From NCBI GenBank assembly GCA_045633005.1, contig JAZQXT010000042.1:1-41269 (forward strand): a stretch of DNA of 41,269 nucleotides, in the 5' to 3' direction. Under the pieces are notes generated by a model. The model saw only the letters and a program-made list of their open reading frames with translations. It did no database searches and was not told where the DNA came from. Below are positions 25,347 to 32,308 of the stretch, piece after piece. A program made the translations under genes and the position numbers. This DNA comes from CAG-390 sp045633005. Its GTDB lineage: Bacteria > Bacillota > Clostridia > Oscillospirales > CAG-272. Position 1 is the stretch's first letter; every line of letters starts with the position of its first letter.

Positions 25347-26384
25347 TTACTCCTTGCTTTTATCGGGGCGGCGATATTTTGCCTTGCCCCTTTCGTTGTC
25401 CTTTTTCGCCGCGTCGCGCTCAAATTTATCGTATGCGAGAATTATTTTTTGAACGAGCTTGTGGCGCACTACGTCGCGGTCGGTGAAATTGTGTATAGCT
25501 ATGCCCTCGATGCCTTCAAGTATCTTCACCGCCGACCAAAGTCCGCTTTTTTGTCCGCGCGGCAAATCGGTCTGCGTAAGGTCGCCCGTTACGACCGCCT
25601 TTGAGTTATTTCCAAGTCGCGTCAAGAACATCTTCATCTGCTCGAAGGTGGCGTTTTGCGCCTCGTCAAGAATGATAAACGCATCGTCGAGCGTGCGTCC
25701 GCGCATATACGCAAGCGGTGCGACCTCCACTATCTGCTTTTCAAGATTGCGCTGATAGTTCTCCGCGCCCATCATCTCAAAAAGTGCGTCGTAAAGCGGG
25801 CGCAGATAGGGGTCTATCTTGCTTTGCAGATCCCCAGGGAGATATCCGAGCTTTTCGCCCGCCTCGATTGCGGGGCGCGTAAGGATTATGCGGTTGACCT
25901 GCTTGTCGCGCAGAGCCTTTACCGCCATTGCGACGGCAAGGAAGGTCTTACCCGTTCCCGCAGGTCCCGTGCCGAGAATTATCGTGTTTTTCTTTATCGC
26001 GTCAACGTACTGTCGCTGACCTATGGTCTTGGGCTTTATCGGCTTGCCGCGGCTCGTCAGGCATATGCAGTTTTCATCAAACGCATCAAGCTCGCCCTCT
26101 CTGCCGTCCCTTACCATATTTATAACGTATATCACCGTCTGCTCGCCAAGCACGTCACTCCTTGCCGCCATTCGCGCAAGGCAGGAGATAGCGCGCGCCG
26201 CCGCGCCGACACCGTCCTCCGACTCGCCGCTGACGAGCAGAGCGTCCTCGCCGTCAACGCCCGACGACCTATTGTATACCGTGACCTTGAACGCATCCTC
26301 GATGAGCTTTACGTTCATATCAGCCGCGCCGAATATCTTTGCGGTAACGCTCGGCTCACCTATCCTTACTATCCTTTGTTCCAT
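25347..26384 (-). CDS. phoH: PhoH family ATPase
   Basis: A 345-residue PhoH-like P-loop ATPase. Walker A GPAGTGKT lies near 140, the acidic motif is FIILDEAQNA near 235, and GDLTQTDLP follows. The N-terminal 100 residues form the small domain common in the Firmicutes form. The role is uncertain; its constant link to ybeY and era suggests RNA metabolism. AAAGGA precedes the ATG, and the yqfD stop is two bases upstream. Confidence 0.94.
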   Translation of the reverse strand: MEQRIVRIGEPSVTAKIFGAADMNVKLIEDAFKVTVYNRSSGVDGEDALLVSGESEDGVGAAARAISCLARMAARSDVLGEQTVIYVINMVRDGREGELDAFDENCICLTSRGKPIKPKTIGQRQYVDAIKKNTIILGTGPAGTGKTFLAVAMAVKALRDKQVNRIILTRPAIEAGEKLGYLPGDLQSKIDPYLRPLYDALFEMMGAENYQRNLEKQIVEVAPLAYMRGRTLDDAFIILDEAQNATFEQMKMFLTRLGNNSKAVVTGDLTQTDLPRGQKSGLWSAVKILEGIEGIAIHNFTDRDVVRHKLVQKIILAYDKFERDAAKKDNERGKAKYRRPDKSKE

Positions 26385-26386
26385 TT

Positions 26387-27583
26387 TTATCCTTTCTCAT
26401 CCGCGTCCTGCATATAAAACGCAACGGGACGCGCGATATCCTCCGTACAAACGAGGGTACATTCAAGCGTAAACGCCGCCTCGCCCTCGGTCTCCTTGAT
26501 ATTTTTGTGTACTATCCTCACTCCGTCGCCCTCGGCGGAAATGAGTCTGTTAAGCTCAAAATACGCCGCCTCACGCGCCTCTGCCGCGCTCCGCACCGCC
26601 GTCATTTCCGTAGTAATAAGGCGGCTTACGGTGGATATACCGACGGGAACGGTATGCTCGTCTGACGAGTACACATAACTAACCGATTTTATTTTATCAC
26701 AATTATCAATATAATTTCCACTATTTTTGAAAAGTTTTTGCTCTTTTGAGAAAAAAATCAGCGAAATTTCAAGTATCTCGCGCTCCACGGGCGTGCTGAC
26801 CGTGTATTCGTACGGAATATTTACGGTATAGCTCCTTTGCGTTTGCGCCCAAACGCGCCCCTCGGCTCTCACCGCACGCCAACCGAAGCGGCGGCTTTCA
26901 AGCAGTCCGCTGACGAGAAGCTCGCCCGCCCTTACCGTGCTTCCGACGGGCGCTATCATCTCGCCCGCCGTAAGCTCGTATCCGATTATGAGCGCGTCCC
27001 TATCGGCTACGAGGTTGACTCCGTCGCCCTCTGCCGCCTCCGTCGCGTCGGGCGCACGCTCCTCGCGCACCTGAACCTCCGCGACCGTGCCGCGCACGTT
27101 TATTGCAAGCCACGCGACCTTGTCGCTGTCCCTTTCGATAAGCGCACGCACGGTGTCGAGGTCTATTTCCGAAATATCCGCGCCCACGCGCACGCCGTAT
27201 TCGGAAAGCAGAGCGCATACCTCGCCGTCGCTCATCTCCTCGTTGCCCTCTACCCTGACCTGCCAAAGCACGCCGCTCCCCCACGCCAAAACAGCCACGG
27301 CGAGGACAAGCCCAAGCCACAGACCAAAGCGGCATTTGTATCTCCTCCACAGATGCGGCAGACCGCAAACGGAAATCACGCGAAGCTCTATCCCCTCTGC
27401 TCCGCACAGCTCCGAAAGCTTTTTTGCCGCGGCGTGCGAGGCTTCAAAGCAAAGACGGTCGCCGTTTACGCACAGCCGTCTGTATACGGTGCGCGTGGCG
27501 AGCAGGATATTCATCACGGCAAGGGTATGCTCCGCCGAGGCTTCTATTTTGCACCTGCCCGTCCAAAACTCATTTATCTTCAT
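26387..27583 (-). CDS. yqfD: sporulation protein YqfD
   Basis: A 398-residue sporulation protein with one strong membrane segment near 87-108 (LWLGLVLAVAVLAWGSGVLW) and a large extracytoplasmic part that begins WQVRVEGNEEMSD, a POTRA-like start. In Bacillus the yqfC/yqfD pair belongs to the mother-cell sporulation programme. GAGG precedes the ATG, which lies inside the last 14 bases of yqfC. Part of the gene near 26680-26760 is AT-richer than the rest. Confidence 0.9.
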   Translation of the reverse strand: MKINEFWTGRCKIEASAEHTLAVMNILLATRTVYRRLCVNGDRLCFEASHAAAKKLSELCGAEGIELRVISVCGLPHLWRRYKCRFGLWLGLVLAVAVLAWGSGVLWQVRVEGNEEMSDGEVCALLSEYGVRVGADISEIDLDTVRALIERDSDKVAWLAINVRGTVAEVQVREERAPDATEAAEGDGVNLVADRDALIIGYELTAGEMIAPVGSTVRAGELLVSGLLESRRFGWRAVRAEGRVWAQTQRSYTVNIPYEYTVSTPVEREILEISLIFFSKEQKLFKNSGNYIDNCDKIKSVSYVYSSDEHTVPVGISTVSRLITTEMTAVRSAAEAREAAYFELNRLISAEGDGVRIVHKNIKETEGEAAFTLECTLVCTEDIARPVAFYMQDADEKG

Positions 27584-27884
27584 TTTGCGCCTCGCTGTCG
27601 GGGCAGAGATTTATGCCGTATATCTCGCCGTCAATGCCCGTTTGCCCCTCGTAATACGCGGTCATTACAAGGCTTCTGCCCCATATCTCTATCTGTCCGC
27701 GCGAAAGGCGCAGGCGTATGCGCTCGGGCGAGTAGGCAAGTATCTCGCGGCATCCGCAAAGCAAAAGATTGCTCCTGCCGCGAAGCTCAAGCGTAAGTCC
27801 GCCCGACGCGATATCGGCGGGCAGGTCAAGGCGGCGGCAAAATCGCTCGCCTATGCTTTCTTTGTTTTTCGATTTATCGTTCAT
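27570..27884 (-). CDS. yqfC: sporulation protein YqfC (YabP/YqfC family)
   Basis: 104 residues of the small YabP/YqfC family. The pattern is GLTLELRGRSNLLLCGCREI, then LRLSRGQIEIWGRSLVM. It is first in the operon ending with mutS2. A very strong ribosome site (GGGGGAGG) precedes the ATG. No sigma-A promoter is visible in the 59-base gap to ylbJ; control by a sporulation sigma factor is expected from relatives, but I could not find a clean match. Confidence 0.87.
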   Translation of the reverse strand: MNDKSKNKESIGERFCRRLDLPADIASGGLTLELRGRSNLLLCGCREILAYSPERIRLRLSRGQIEIWGRSLVMTAYYEGQTGIDGEIYGINLCPDSEAQNEDK

Positions 27885-27943
27885 TTTTCCTCCCCCAAAG
27901 AATATATTTTACTGTTTGATTTTATGCGAGGGAGGCGGCGGAG

Positions 27944-28903
27944 ATTACATTTTCAAGGCGTAAGATAAGTTGGCAGGTGGGAGCTTTTTGCGTTCTCGGC
28001 GTGGGATTTATAATAATCCTTACATCTATGCCCGAGCTTGCCATAGAATATATGAGTCGGGGACTGCGCATCTGCACGGCATCGGTGATACCGACGCTTT
28101 TTCCGTTTATGGCGGTTTCGGAGCTTATGGTGCGCTCGGGGTGCGGCGCGATAGTCGGCAAGCGGCTTGAAGCACCGATGCGCACGCTGTTCGGCACGTC
28201 GGGCGCGGGAGCCGTGGCGATACTTCTCGGCGCAGTATGCGGCTTCCCCGTCGGCGCGTCCACGGCGGCGGGGCTTTACCGTCGCGGCGAGATGAGTGAG
28301 GACGAGGCGGTACGGGTGCTGTGCTTTTGCAATTACCCCTCCTCCGCTTTTATGATAAGCGCGGTCGGAGCATCGCTGTGGAACGATGCGGGAATCGGCA
28401 GGATCCTCTATATCTGCGTGCTTTCGGCGGGTGCGATATGGGGGCTTTTGCACCGTCGCGGCGGCGAAAAGCTCACTCCTTACTGCCCACGTCAGACGCG
28501 CATAGGCATTGCCGTTATCGGCGAGTCGATAACGGCGGCGGCTCTCTCACTTCTCAACGTGTGCGCATACATAGCGTTTTTCTCCTGCGTGGTCGGGTGC
28601 TTGTCGCGTGCATTTGCCGCAGGTGGTATGGGTGAAACCGCGGAGGCGTTTATATATTCGTTTTTCGAGCTTACGTCGGGGGCGGCGTCAGCTTCGCTCG
28701 TCAAAAGCAAGGCGCTCGGATTTATAATTACCGCCGCCGCGGGCGCGTGGTCGGGGCTTTCGGTGCATTTGCAGGTGATATCCGTATGCGCAGCCGAGGG
28801 CTTGAAGCTACCGTTGCGCCGCTATTTTGCCGCAAAGCTCGGGCAAAGCGCCATTGCCGCCGCGCTCGCCGCCGCCGTTTTGTTTTTTACCCGAATATTC
28901 TAA
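27944..28903 (+). CDS. ylbJ: sporulation integral membrane protein YlbJ
   Basis: A multi-pass membrane protein (about 319 residues) of the nucleoside-recognition/YlbJ type, needed in Bacillus for spore cortex formation. Motifs are SVIPTLFPFMAVSELM, GAVCGFPVGASTAAGLY and CNYPSSAFMISAVG. The first ordinary start is the GTG at 27977, but it has no ribosome site and would begin inside the first membrane segment. The same frame is open further up and has an ATT at 27944, eight bases after GGGAGG, giving a normal basic start (TFSRRKISWQVGAF). I therefore propose AUU initiation; the GTG is the alternative. Divergent from yqfC. Confidence 0.8.
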   Translation: MTFSRRKISWQVGAFCVLGVGFIIILTSMPELAIEYMSRGLRICTASVIPTLFPFMAVSELMVRSGCGAIVGKRLEAPMRTLFGTSGAGAVAILLGAVCGFPVGASTAAGLYRRGEMSEDEAVRVLCFCNYPSSAFMISAVGASLWNDAGIGRILYICVLSAGAIWGLLHRRGGEKLTPYCPRQTRIGIAVIGESITAAALSLLNVCAYIAFFSCVVGCLSRAFAAGGMGETAEAFIYSFFELTSGAASASLVKSKALGFIITAAAGAWSGLSVHLQVISVCAAEGLKLPLRRYFAAKLGQSAIAAALAAAVLFFTRIF

Positions 28904-28908
28904 AAATC

Positions 28909-28937
28909 TTGACAGAATACGCTTGATTTGTTATAAT
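28909..28937 (+). promoter_or_regulatory. perfect consensus promoter upstream of the cysteine-motif membrane protein
   Basis: TTGACA (28909-28914), 17-bp spacer, TATAAT (28932-28937). It starts six bases after the ylbJ stop and drives the next two genes. Confidence 0.85.
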
Positions 28938-28977
28938 AAAGTTATTCTAAAGCCTATCAAAAGGAACGGTTATAAAA

Positions 28978-29826
28978 ATGGGAATATCTTTATCTGACCT
29001 CGGACTTCCGTACTCGGTGTGGAACGCCGCGTGCGCCGTATTATTTCCGCTGCTCGCCGCGCTTGCGGTATTCGTTGCCCTGCGACGCGCATCGGGAGCA
29101 AAAAAGCTGATAACGTTTTTCGTCTCCTCTGCCGTATACGTGGTTTGCGCCGTTTTCCTTTTCGAATGGGCGGCAAAAATGCTCGGCATCGTAAGGCACG
29201 ATCTAGTCGGCTTTATGCTCTCCGTGACGGCGGGTATGCTGTACCTTGAGCTTTGCGTGCTCATCTGTGGCGCGGGCATTATGAGAAAGAGCGGCATTAC
29301 CGTAAATATTATATTTTCCACGCTCATCTTCGCCGCGTCGGCACTAACGGTGTATTTTACCGAGGTCGGCGCTTGCACCAACTCTGCGGCTGTAGAGGGC
29401 GTTTGTACATCCATCCATCGCATTCCATTCCTCTCCGCTCTGCCGCCCGTCGTGGCTGAGTCGGGGGTTGAGCTTATAACGCTTGCGCTTCTTGCGCTCT
29501 TTATCATCGTTTACTTTCTTTGCTTCCTTGCGAACAAAAAGCCCGACGAGATACGCAAGGATGAGATCGAGCGCAGACATATAAAGGCGCTTGAGGCTAC
29601 GGAGGATGAGGAAGAAAATAACGCGCGCGAGAGCGTGCAGATAGAGCGTTGCTGTGCGTACTGCGAGTACGCGCGTACCCTTTACGGCGACGAGGGCAAC
29701 ATCCTTTGCGACAAGAAGGGCGTAGTTGACGCTGACCACGTTTGCCGCGCGTTTATCTACGACCCGCTAAAGCGTGCGCCCGCTCGCCCCGTCGCAAGCT
29801 TTGACGCCACTTCGGACGAAGAATAA
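28978..29826 (+). CDS. membrane protein with C-terminal four-cysteine motif, unknown function
   Basis: The 282 residues have about five to six hydrophobic segments in the first 190 (for example 14-35, 45-65, 75-100, 105-125, 165-188), then an acidic cytoplasmic linker (EDEEENNARE). A short cysteine block spans about 222-266: CCAYCEYA, then C-DKKGVV, then VCRAFIYDPLKR. That block (CxxC ... C ... C, ending YDPLKR) recurs in small clostridial proteins and looks like a metal-binding knuckle. I do not know a function. The upstream AGGA has long spacing. Followed by the VanZ gene 11 bases later. Confidence 0.8.
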   Translation: MGISLSDLGLPYSVWNAACAVLFPLLAALAVFVALRRASGAKKLITFFVSSAVYVVCAVFLFEWAAKMLGIVRHDLVGFMLSVTAGMLYLELCVLICGAGIMRKSGITVNIIFSTLIFAASALTVYFTEVGACTNSAAVEGVCTSIHRIPFLSALPPVVAESGVELITLALLALFIIVYFLCFLANKKPDEIRKDEIERRHIKALEATEDEEENNARESVQIERCCAYCEYARTLYGDEGNILCDKKGVVDADHVCRAFIYDPLKRAPARPVASFDATSDEE

Positions 29827-29837
29827 GAGGTTTTAGC

Positions 29838-30413
29838 GTGAGTTATATTCTCTCGTACTGTGAAAAGATACTCCCCTTCGCGCTCATTTTTTCCCTGCTT
29901 TACATAGGAATCAGGGGGCTGACCATCAGAAAAAACACCTCGCTTGCGCGAGAGGGTGCGCTTTTCCTATTTCATCTGTTTCTGATCGCCATTCTTTCGC
30001 AAACGCTCACGCGCGACGGAAGCATATATTCGTTAGGCTTTTCCGCGCCCGAGCTGAGTCGGGATACGGTGAATATCATACCGTTTAAGGTCTTTTCAAG
30101 GCTTTCGAAAATGAGCGGCGAGGATTTCAGGTATTTTCTTACCGTGAACGTGATCGGAAACATTTTGCTTTTCGTTCCGCTCGGCTTTTTCCACCGCCTT
30201 GCCGTGCGAAGCCGTCTGTGGCAGAGCGCACTTTTCGGACTCATCCTTTCGTGCGCCATTGAGCTTATACAGACCTGCCTGCCATCCCGCGCGACGGATA
30301 TCGACGACGTTATCCTGAACTTTTTGGGCGTTACGATAGGCGCGGCGATCGCCTCGATTCTTCTGCGACACGAAAAGCTAAAGCCTGACAGATTTCAAAA
30401 AACACAGCCGTGA
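29838..30413 (+). CDS. VanZ family membrane protein
   Basis: The 191 residues have four to five hydrophobic segments and the VanZ signature: VNIIPFKVF, then VIGNILLFVPLGFF, then CAIELIQ and RATDIDDVILNFLGVTIG. VanZ-like proteins are linked to teicoplanin or lipid-related resistance in some bacteria; most members have no known role. The start is GTG at 29838 with AGAGG seven bases upstream. It is probably co-transcribed with the preceding gene. Its last 60 bases recur, diverged, at 31793-31852. Confidence 0.88.
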   Translation: MSYILSYCEKILPFALIFSLLYIGIRGLTIRKNTSLAREGALFLFHLFLIAILSQTLTRDGSIYSLGFSAPELSRDTVNIIPFKVFSRLSKMSGEDFRYFLTVNVIGNILLFVPLGFFHRLAVRSRLWQSALFGLILSCAIELIQTCLPSRATDIDDVILNFLGVTIGAAIASILLRHEKLKPDRFQKTQP

Positions 30414-30445
30414 AGGCGTGCAAAATTAGCGGTAAAATTGAATTT

Positions 30446-30475
30446 AGCCATCACTTTTTGAAGTGGTGGCTTTTT
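30446..30475 (+). terminator. terminator after the VanZ gene
   Basis: The stem AGCCATCACTT pairs with AAGTGGTGGCT (one G-T pair), with a four-base loop, followed by TTTT. It is unrelated to the hairpin that follows the second copy of the vanZ tail. Confidence 0.7.
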
Positions 30476-30498
30476 CATACGCAGAAAAACAAAGCAAA

Positions 30499-30517
30499 GC
30501 CCCGCGCGAGGCGGGGC
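30499..30517 (-). terminator. terminator of the XRE-TPR regulator gene
   Basis: GCCCCGC / GCGGGGC stem with a five-base loop. On the minus strand it is followed by a T-rich stretch containing TTTGTTTTT. Confidence 0.75.
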
Positions 30518-30523
30518 GAGAAT

Positions 30524-31615
30524 TTACGGCTTTTTTGCAACTGCTTTCAAGCGCTCAACAATCGATTCATAACGCGCATCGGCACGCAAAACGGCAGCTT
30601 CATCATCGTTTGTCAACCATTCAAGCATGGAGTGAGAACGGTTGCCCTCTGCTTCCATGATCCAGCCGCCACTTGAGTAGCCGCGAAGAATGGGCGAGGT
30701 ATGAGCGGCATCAAAATCATAGGTGTCCATATGAATTGCAAAATCTGCACCTTTTTCCAACCACTTCCACGCTTCTTCATAGTTCTGCTTTCTCAAATAT
30801 GCGGTACAAAGCAAACCGCAAGCAACTTCACCAAGCTGAGCTTTGATTTGATAATCACCGTCGGGGAAAAGCAATTCGAGAAAACCTACTTCGGTTTTCC
30901 ACAAATGAATTCTGTCTTCAAGTGGATAAATAAACTCTCCATTATCGTGCTTTTGATGGACTGCACATTCAATCATTTCAGCTGTGTGGTAAATTAAATA
31001 AGATAAATATCCTTGAAATTCTTCAAAGTCAGCATCACCCTTCCAACGGTACATCATAAAGTTCTCATATGAAAAATGAGTGCGCGGCATTTCCTTAGCC
31101 AGTTTCAGCATTTTCTCTTTTTTGCCTGCGTATCCGTAAGCAGTTCCAAGAGTAGCAATTGCTTCGTATCGAGTGATGTTATCGGTGCATTCCGCAAGGA
31201 TTCGATTGCAAAGGTCAAACACCTCGTCATATTCCTTGATTCCTTTCCGAGAGTACTCGCATACCAACGAATCAGCAAGGCTTTGCATGATCTTATGATC
31301 ACGTGGAAATTTTTTGTTCGCCTCGCGGAGAAGCGCAGTACGCTCTGCACCCTTTCCTTGATAGCCAAGCTCGTCTGCTTCGGTTAAATATTTTTTTATC
31401 TCCTCGTTATTCTTTTCAATATCGATTCCGAGCAGAACATCCGATGAAACGTCAAAGATATGACATAGTGCCGGAATCTGAGAGATGTCGGGAGCGGTTC
31501 GGTCACACTCCCATTGCGAAATTGCGCGAGAGGTGATTCCAAGATACTCGGCAAGCTGTTCTTGCGTAATATCCTTCTCGCGGCGCAAACGTTTAATAGT
31601 AGAACCAATAGACAT
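30524..31615 (-). CDS. XRE-family regulator with TPR-like C-terminal domain
   Basis: A 363-residue protein. The helix-turn-helix covers residues 1-62 (TIKRLRREKDITQEQLAEYL, then SRAISQWE). A long helical, TPR-like region fills the rest (AEAYL-type repeats such as RTALLREANKKFPRDHKIM and LGTAYGYAGKKEKMLKLAKE). Such proteins can sense peptides or protein partners; the ligand is unknown. The start at 31615 has GGAGG eight bases upstream, and the TTG at 31630 overlaps that site. Base composition is clearly AT-richer than its neighbours. The gene lies between the vanZ end and a second copy of the vanZ tail, which suggests acquisition. A palindrome at its transcription start may be its own operator. 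Confidence 0.85.
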   Translation of the reverse strand: MSIGSTIKRLRREKDITQEQLAEYLGITSRAISQWECDRTAPDISQIPALCHIFDVSSDVLLGIDIEKNNEEIKKYLTEADELGYQGKGAERTALLREANKKFPRDHKIMQSLADSLVCEYSRKGIKEYDEVFDLCNRILAECTDNITRYEAIATLGTAYGYAGKKEKMLKLAKEMPRTHFSYENFMMYRWKGDADFEEFQGYLSYLIYHTAEMIECAVHQKHDNGEFIYPLEDRIHLWKTEVGFLELLFPDGDYQIKAQLGEVACGLLCTAYLRKQNYEEAWKWLEKGADFAIHMDTYDFDAAHTSPILRGYSSGGWIMEAEGNRSHSMLEWLTNDDEAAVLRADARYESIVERLKAVAKKP

Positions 31616-31638
31616 ATTTTTGTCCTCCAAACATTATT

Positions 31639-31652
31639 CAAAAGCGCTTTTG
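31639..31652. promoter_or_regulatory. palindromic operator candidate of the XRE gene
   Basis: CAAAAGCGCTTTTG is a perfect 14-bp palindrome just after the -10 box of the XRE gene, a position typical of autorepression. Confidence 0.5.
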
Positions 31653-31659
31653 TGATTTT

Positions 31660-31668
31660 ATTATATCA
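31660..31668 (-). promoter_or_regulatory. extended -10 promoter of the XRE gene
   Basis: TGATATAAT on the minus strand (31668-31660) is an extended -10 box; no good -35 box is present at 17 bp. Confidence 0.55.
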
Positions 31669-31792
31669 GATTTCAGGAATTATTCCACGAAGTGTTTGTT
31701 GAGGCAAAGTATAGTTTTACTTTGTTTTTCAAAGGTATTATATCATAAATAAGCAAATTCATCAATCTGCATTTTCCGCTTTCCCGACGCTA

Positions 31793-31852
31793 TCGCTCCT
31801 TTTGCGGTACGAAAAGCTAAAGCTTGACAGATTTCAAAAAACACAGCGGTGA
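31793..31852 (+). pseudogene. remnant: last 20 codons of a second vanZ copy
   Basis: These 60 bases align without gaps to 30354-30413, the end of the VanZ gene, with seven differences (88 percent identity), and share the reading frame and stop (LLRYEKLKLDRFQKTQR against LLRHEKLKPDRFQKTQP). No similarity to vanZ is visible upstream of 31793. The 5' part is therefore missing, and the piece is followed by a terminator that the intact copy lacks. Confidence 0.8.
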
Positions 31853-31864
31853 GCTGTGTTTTTT
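31836..31864 (+). terminator. terminator overlapping the vanZ remnant
   Basis: AAAAAACACAGC / GCTGTGTTTTTT, 12-bp stem with a five-base loop. The left arm is the vanZ coding end; in the intact copy the same left arm exists but the right arm is absent. Confidence 0.85.
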
Positions 31865-31875
31865 CTTTATATCTA

Positions 31876-31905
31876 TTTACATATACTTTTATTTTGTGAT
31901 ATAAT
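31876..31905 (+). promoter_or_regulatory. promoter of the pyrophosphatase-uvrB-uvrA operon
   Basis: TTTACA (31876-31881), 18-bp spacer, TATAAT (31900-31905), the latter with TGA before it (extended -10). Confidence 0.7.
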
Positions 31906-31939
31906 AATTATGAATAGGCTCGTAAACGGAGGAGAAAAA

Positions 31940-32308
31940 ATGACCTTTGAAGAAAGAAAAGCGCTTGTCCGCGCTTATCTCGGCAAGACCGTTACCATAG
32001 GCATCGACAGACCCGTGGGATACGTTCATCACAAGGAAAAATATTCGCTGCACTATCCCATAAACTACGGATATATCCCGAACGTTCTCGGCGGCGACGG
32101 CGAGGAGCTTGACGTTTATCTTCTCGGCGTTTCCACACCCGTTACGGAATACACCTGCCGCATTATCGGCATCGCTCACCGCGCGAATGACGTTGAGGAC
32201 AAGCTCATCGCCGCGCCCGAGGGAATGCACTTCACTGTCGAGGAGATGGCGGCGGCAATCAATTTTCAGGAAAAATACTACGATACCACCGTTGAGGGGA
32301 TCAATTAA
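31940..32308 (+). CDS. short inorganic pyrophosphatase-like protein
   Basis: A 122-residue protein matching the core of soluble family I pyrophosphatases: YPINYGYIP (the two active-site tyrosines), DGEELDVYLLG (D-x-E/D-x-x-D metal cluster) and DVEDKLIAAPE (aspartates and lysine). The usual enzyme is about 175 residues. The N-terminal strand carrying the catalytic glutamate, lysine and arginine is shortened here, and the glutamate position reads IGI, so activity on pyrophosphate is uncertain. GGAGG precedes the ATG at 31940. The stop overlaps the uvrB start as TAATG, so it is translationally coupled to uvrB. Confidence 0.82.
   Translation: MTFEERKALVRAYLGKTVTIGIDRPVGYVHHKEKYSLHYPINYGYIPNVLGGDGEELDVYLLGVSTPVTEYTCRIIGIAHRANDVEDKLIAAPEGMHFTVEEMAAAINFQEKYYDTTVEGIN

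Noticed and set aside
27898..27926. Sporulation sigma-E promoter for ylbJ or yqfC
   Set aside because: GAATATA resembles a sigma-E -35 box and CATAAAAT (minus strand) a -10 box, but neither has its partner at the right spacing.
27924..27968. Fourteen-codon open frame (MRGRRRLHFQGVR) before ylbJ as a leader peptide
   Set aside because: It has no ribosome site, and the GGGAGG inside it serves the next start better.
30414..31792. Insertion sequence carrying the XRE regulator
   Set aside because: There is no transposase and there are no terminal inverted repeats; the flanking repeat is a diverged piece of vanZ, not a short exact target duplication.
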